Positions 4,789 through 5,710 of a stretch of DNA of 5,710 nt are shown one piece after another (position 1 is the stretch's first letter; each line of letters opens with the position of its first letter). Made by a program: the position numbers and the translations under genes. Under the pieces are notes generated by a model that saw nothing but the letters and a program-made list of their open reading frames with translations, made no database searches and was not told where the DNA came from. The stretch lies in the NCBI GenBank assembly GCA_050942555.1, contig JBMNNN010000139.1, positions 1 through 5,710 on the forward strand. Direction: 5' to 3'. Origin of the DNA: JAAYXU01 sp050942555 (GTDB lineage Bacteria; Bacillota; Clostridia; Christensenellales; UMGS416).

Positions 4789-5710
4789 TTACTTATGCAC
4801 GATGGCGCCGATATTGCGCACGACCTGCCCCAGTATCCAGGCCGAGCCGCCTGCGATGACCGGGTTGCCCCCGACCGCCGCGTACCGGATGGCGGGGCCA
4901 TCCCGGCGCATCGTGATCCGGCTGTACCTGTCCTGCACGCAGCTGAGAAAATCCGGGCCCATGCACGTGATTTCGCCCCCGATGACCACGCACTGGGGAT
5001 CAAAAAGGTTGATGATGTTGTTGATACCGGCGGCAAGCTTGGCCGCGATATCGGTCGCAATCTCCACCGCGGGCGGATCCTTGCGCGCATAGGCTTCAAA
5101 CAGCGTTTCGGCGCTCAGGTTGTCGAGGCTGCCGCCTGTTAGGCGGGCAAGAGACGGATACTCGCCCGACAGCGCCGCGCGCCTCATTTTTTTCAGCGCG
5201 GCCGGGATGCTTGCCACGACCTCCAGACAGCCCTTTGCGCCGCATTTGCACCGGGGCCCGTCGGCGTCGATCGACATATGGCCGATCTCCCCGGCGTTTC
5301 CGGCAGCGCCCGTATAAATATCGCCGCCGATGATGATCCCGGCGCCGATGCCGATATTGACGTCGATATAGACAAGGTTTGCCGAGGGGCCGTGGTGGCC
5401 GGCGTTCCATTCTGCGTACGCCGCATAGGCCGACTCGTTGCCTGCGGATATGATGCGGCCGGGGAATGCCTCCCGCACCTGCGCCAGGAAATCGACGCCC
5501 GGATCGATGGGCAGTATCGTGGAGGAGGCGATGCGCTTTGTTTCGGGGTCCAATATGGCCGGAATCCCGACCGAGAGCCCGAGAAATTTGTCCTCGCGGA
5601 TGCCCGCGTCGGCGATCAGCGCCTTGAGGGTATCCCGTATGAGGCTTCCCAGCGCATTGAAGTCGTCGATTTCGCGTGTCTGCTGGAGCACCGTGCGGCA
5701 GGTCGCGTCA
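4789..5710 (-). CDS. ROK-family protein, probable sugar-responsive transcriptional repressor (N-terminus outside window)
   Basis: The frame is open through the right edge and ends in TAA at 4789-4791; about 307 residues are visible. ROK features are GIPAILDPETKRI, GNESAYAAYAEW (E codon at 5434-5436), YIDVNIGIGAGIIIGGDIYTGAAGNAGEIGHM and the zinc site: the His of GEIGHM plus the three Cys of CKCGAKGC (HCCC motif complete). The C-terminal domain has NIINLFDPQCVVIGGEI. ROK proteins are either sugar kinases (about 300 residues) or repressors with an extra N-terminal helix-turn-helix (about 380-400). Here Glu stands where kinases have the catalytic Asp of the NDAN motif, as in XylR-like repressors. 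The visible part also begins downstream of the first strands of the ROK fold, so the whole protein is longer than a kinase would need only if an HTH precedes it, which cannot be seen. A GTG at 5691 is an unlikely start because it would cut into the fold. It is convergent with the amidohydrolase gene, 33 bp apart. Confidence 0.9.
   Translation of the reverse strand, partial: DATCRTVLQQTREIDDFNALGSLIRDTLKALIADAGIREDKFLGLSVGIPAILDPETKRIASSTILPIDPGVDFLAQVREAFPGRIISAGNESAYAAYAEWNAGHHGPSANLVYIDVNIGIGAGIIIGGDIYTGAAGNAGEIGHMSIDADGPRCKCGAKGCLEVVASIPAALKKMRRAALSGEYPSLARLTGGSLDNLSAETLFEAYARKDPPAVEIATDIAAKLAAGINNIINLFDPQCVVIGGEITCMGPDFLSCVQDRYSRITMRRDGPAIRYAAVGGNPVIAGGSAWILGQVVRNIGAIVHK

Noticed and set aside
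1..5710. Search for CRISPR arrays, tRNA genes, insertion sequences, attachment sites or defence genes
   Set aside because: No regularly spaced repeats, tRNA-like cloverleaf, transposase or terminal inverted repeats were seen by eye; nearly all of the window is accounted for by six ordinary metabolic or regulatory genes.

Overview
The window is GC-rich, densely packed bacterial DNA. It carries strong purine-rich ribosome binding sites (AAAGGAGG, CAGGAGG), sigma70/sigmaA-type promoters, a FadR-type GntR regulator, a ROK protein, and a ferredoxin-fused electron-transfer flavoprotein. Together these suggest an anaerobic, GC-rich member of the Bacillota (Clostridia-like). This placement is an inference, because no rRNA or other marker gene is present.

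Region 1 (minus strand, about 3704 down to 1, running off the left edge) is a tight four-gene operon: a GntR/FadR-family regulator, EtfB, EtfA with an N-terminal 2x[4Fe-4S] ferredoxin domain, and a GlcD-type FAD-linked 2-hydroxyacid dehydrogenase cut by the window edge. The order and the motifs match the lctA-lctB-lctC-lctD arrangement of Acetobacterium woodii. There the EtfAB-lactate dehydrogenase complex couples lactate oxidation by NAD+ to oxidation of reduced ferredoxin (flavin-based electron confurcation). The genes are coupled: a 4-bp ATGA overlap (regulator/etfB), a 15-bp gap (etfB/etfA) and a 16-bp overlap (etfA/dehydrogenase). A consensus-like promoter (TTGACA-17 bp-TATACT) drives the operon. 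A perfect palindrome, GGTGGTC-A-GACCACC, lies just after the predicted transcription start and contains the FadR-family core TGGTCAGACCA, so the regulator probably represses its own operon and is relieved by a ligand such as the hydroxyacid substrate.

Region 2 (about 3705-3864) is the divergent control region. It has a second promoter (TTGACG-17 bp-TATGAT) reading right and a cluster of GACAG repeats upstream of it.

Region 3 (3865-4755, plus strand) encodes a 296-residue Amidohydrolase_2-family protein with a complete HxH motif but an aspartate-containing sequence where the strand-5 metal histidine is expected. Its substrate is unknown.

Region 4 (4789-5710, minus strand, convergent with the amidohydrolase and running off the right edge) is a ROK-family protein with the HCCC zinc motif. 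The catalytic Asp of ROK kinases is replaced by Glu, which favours a sugar-responsive repressor. Its N-terminus, where any DNA-binding domain would be, lies outside the window.

The main system is a known type (a bifurcating/confurcating hydroxyacid dehydrogenase). No wholly new system is evident. The most useful details are the promoter-operator architecture, the start-site correction for the regulator, and the unusual metal site of the amidohydrolase.
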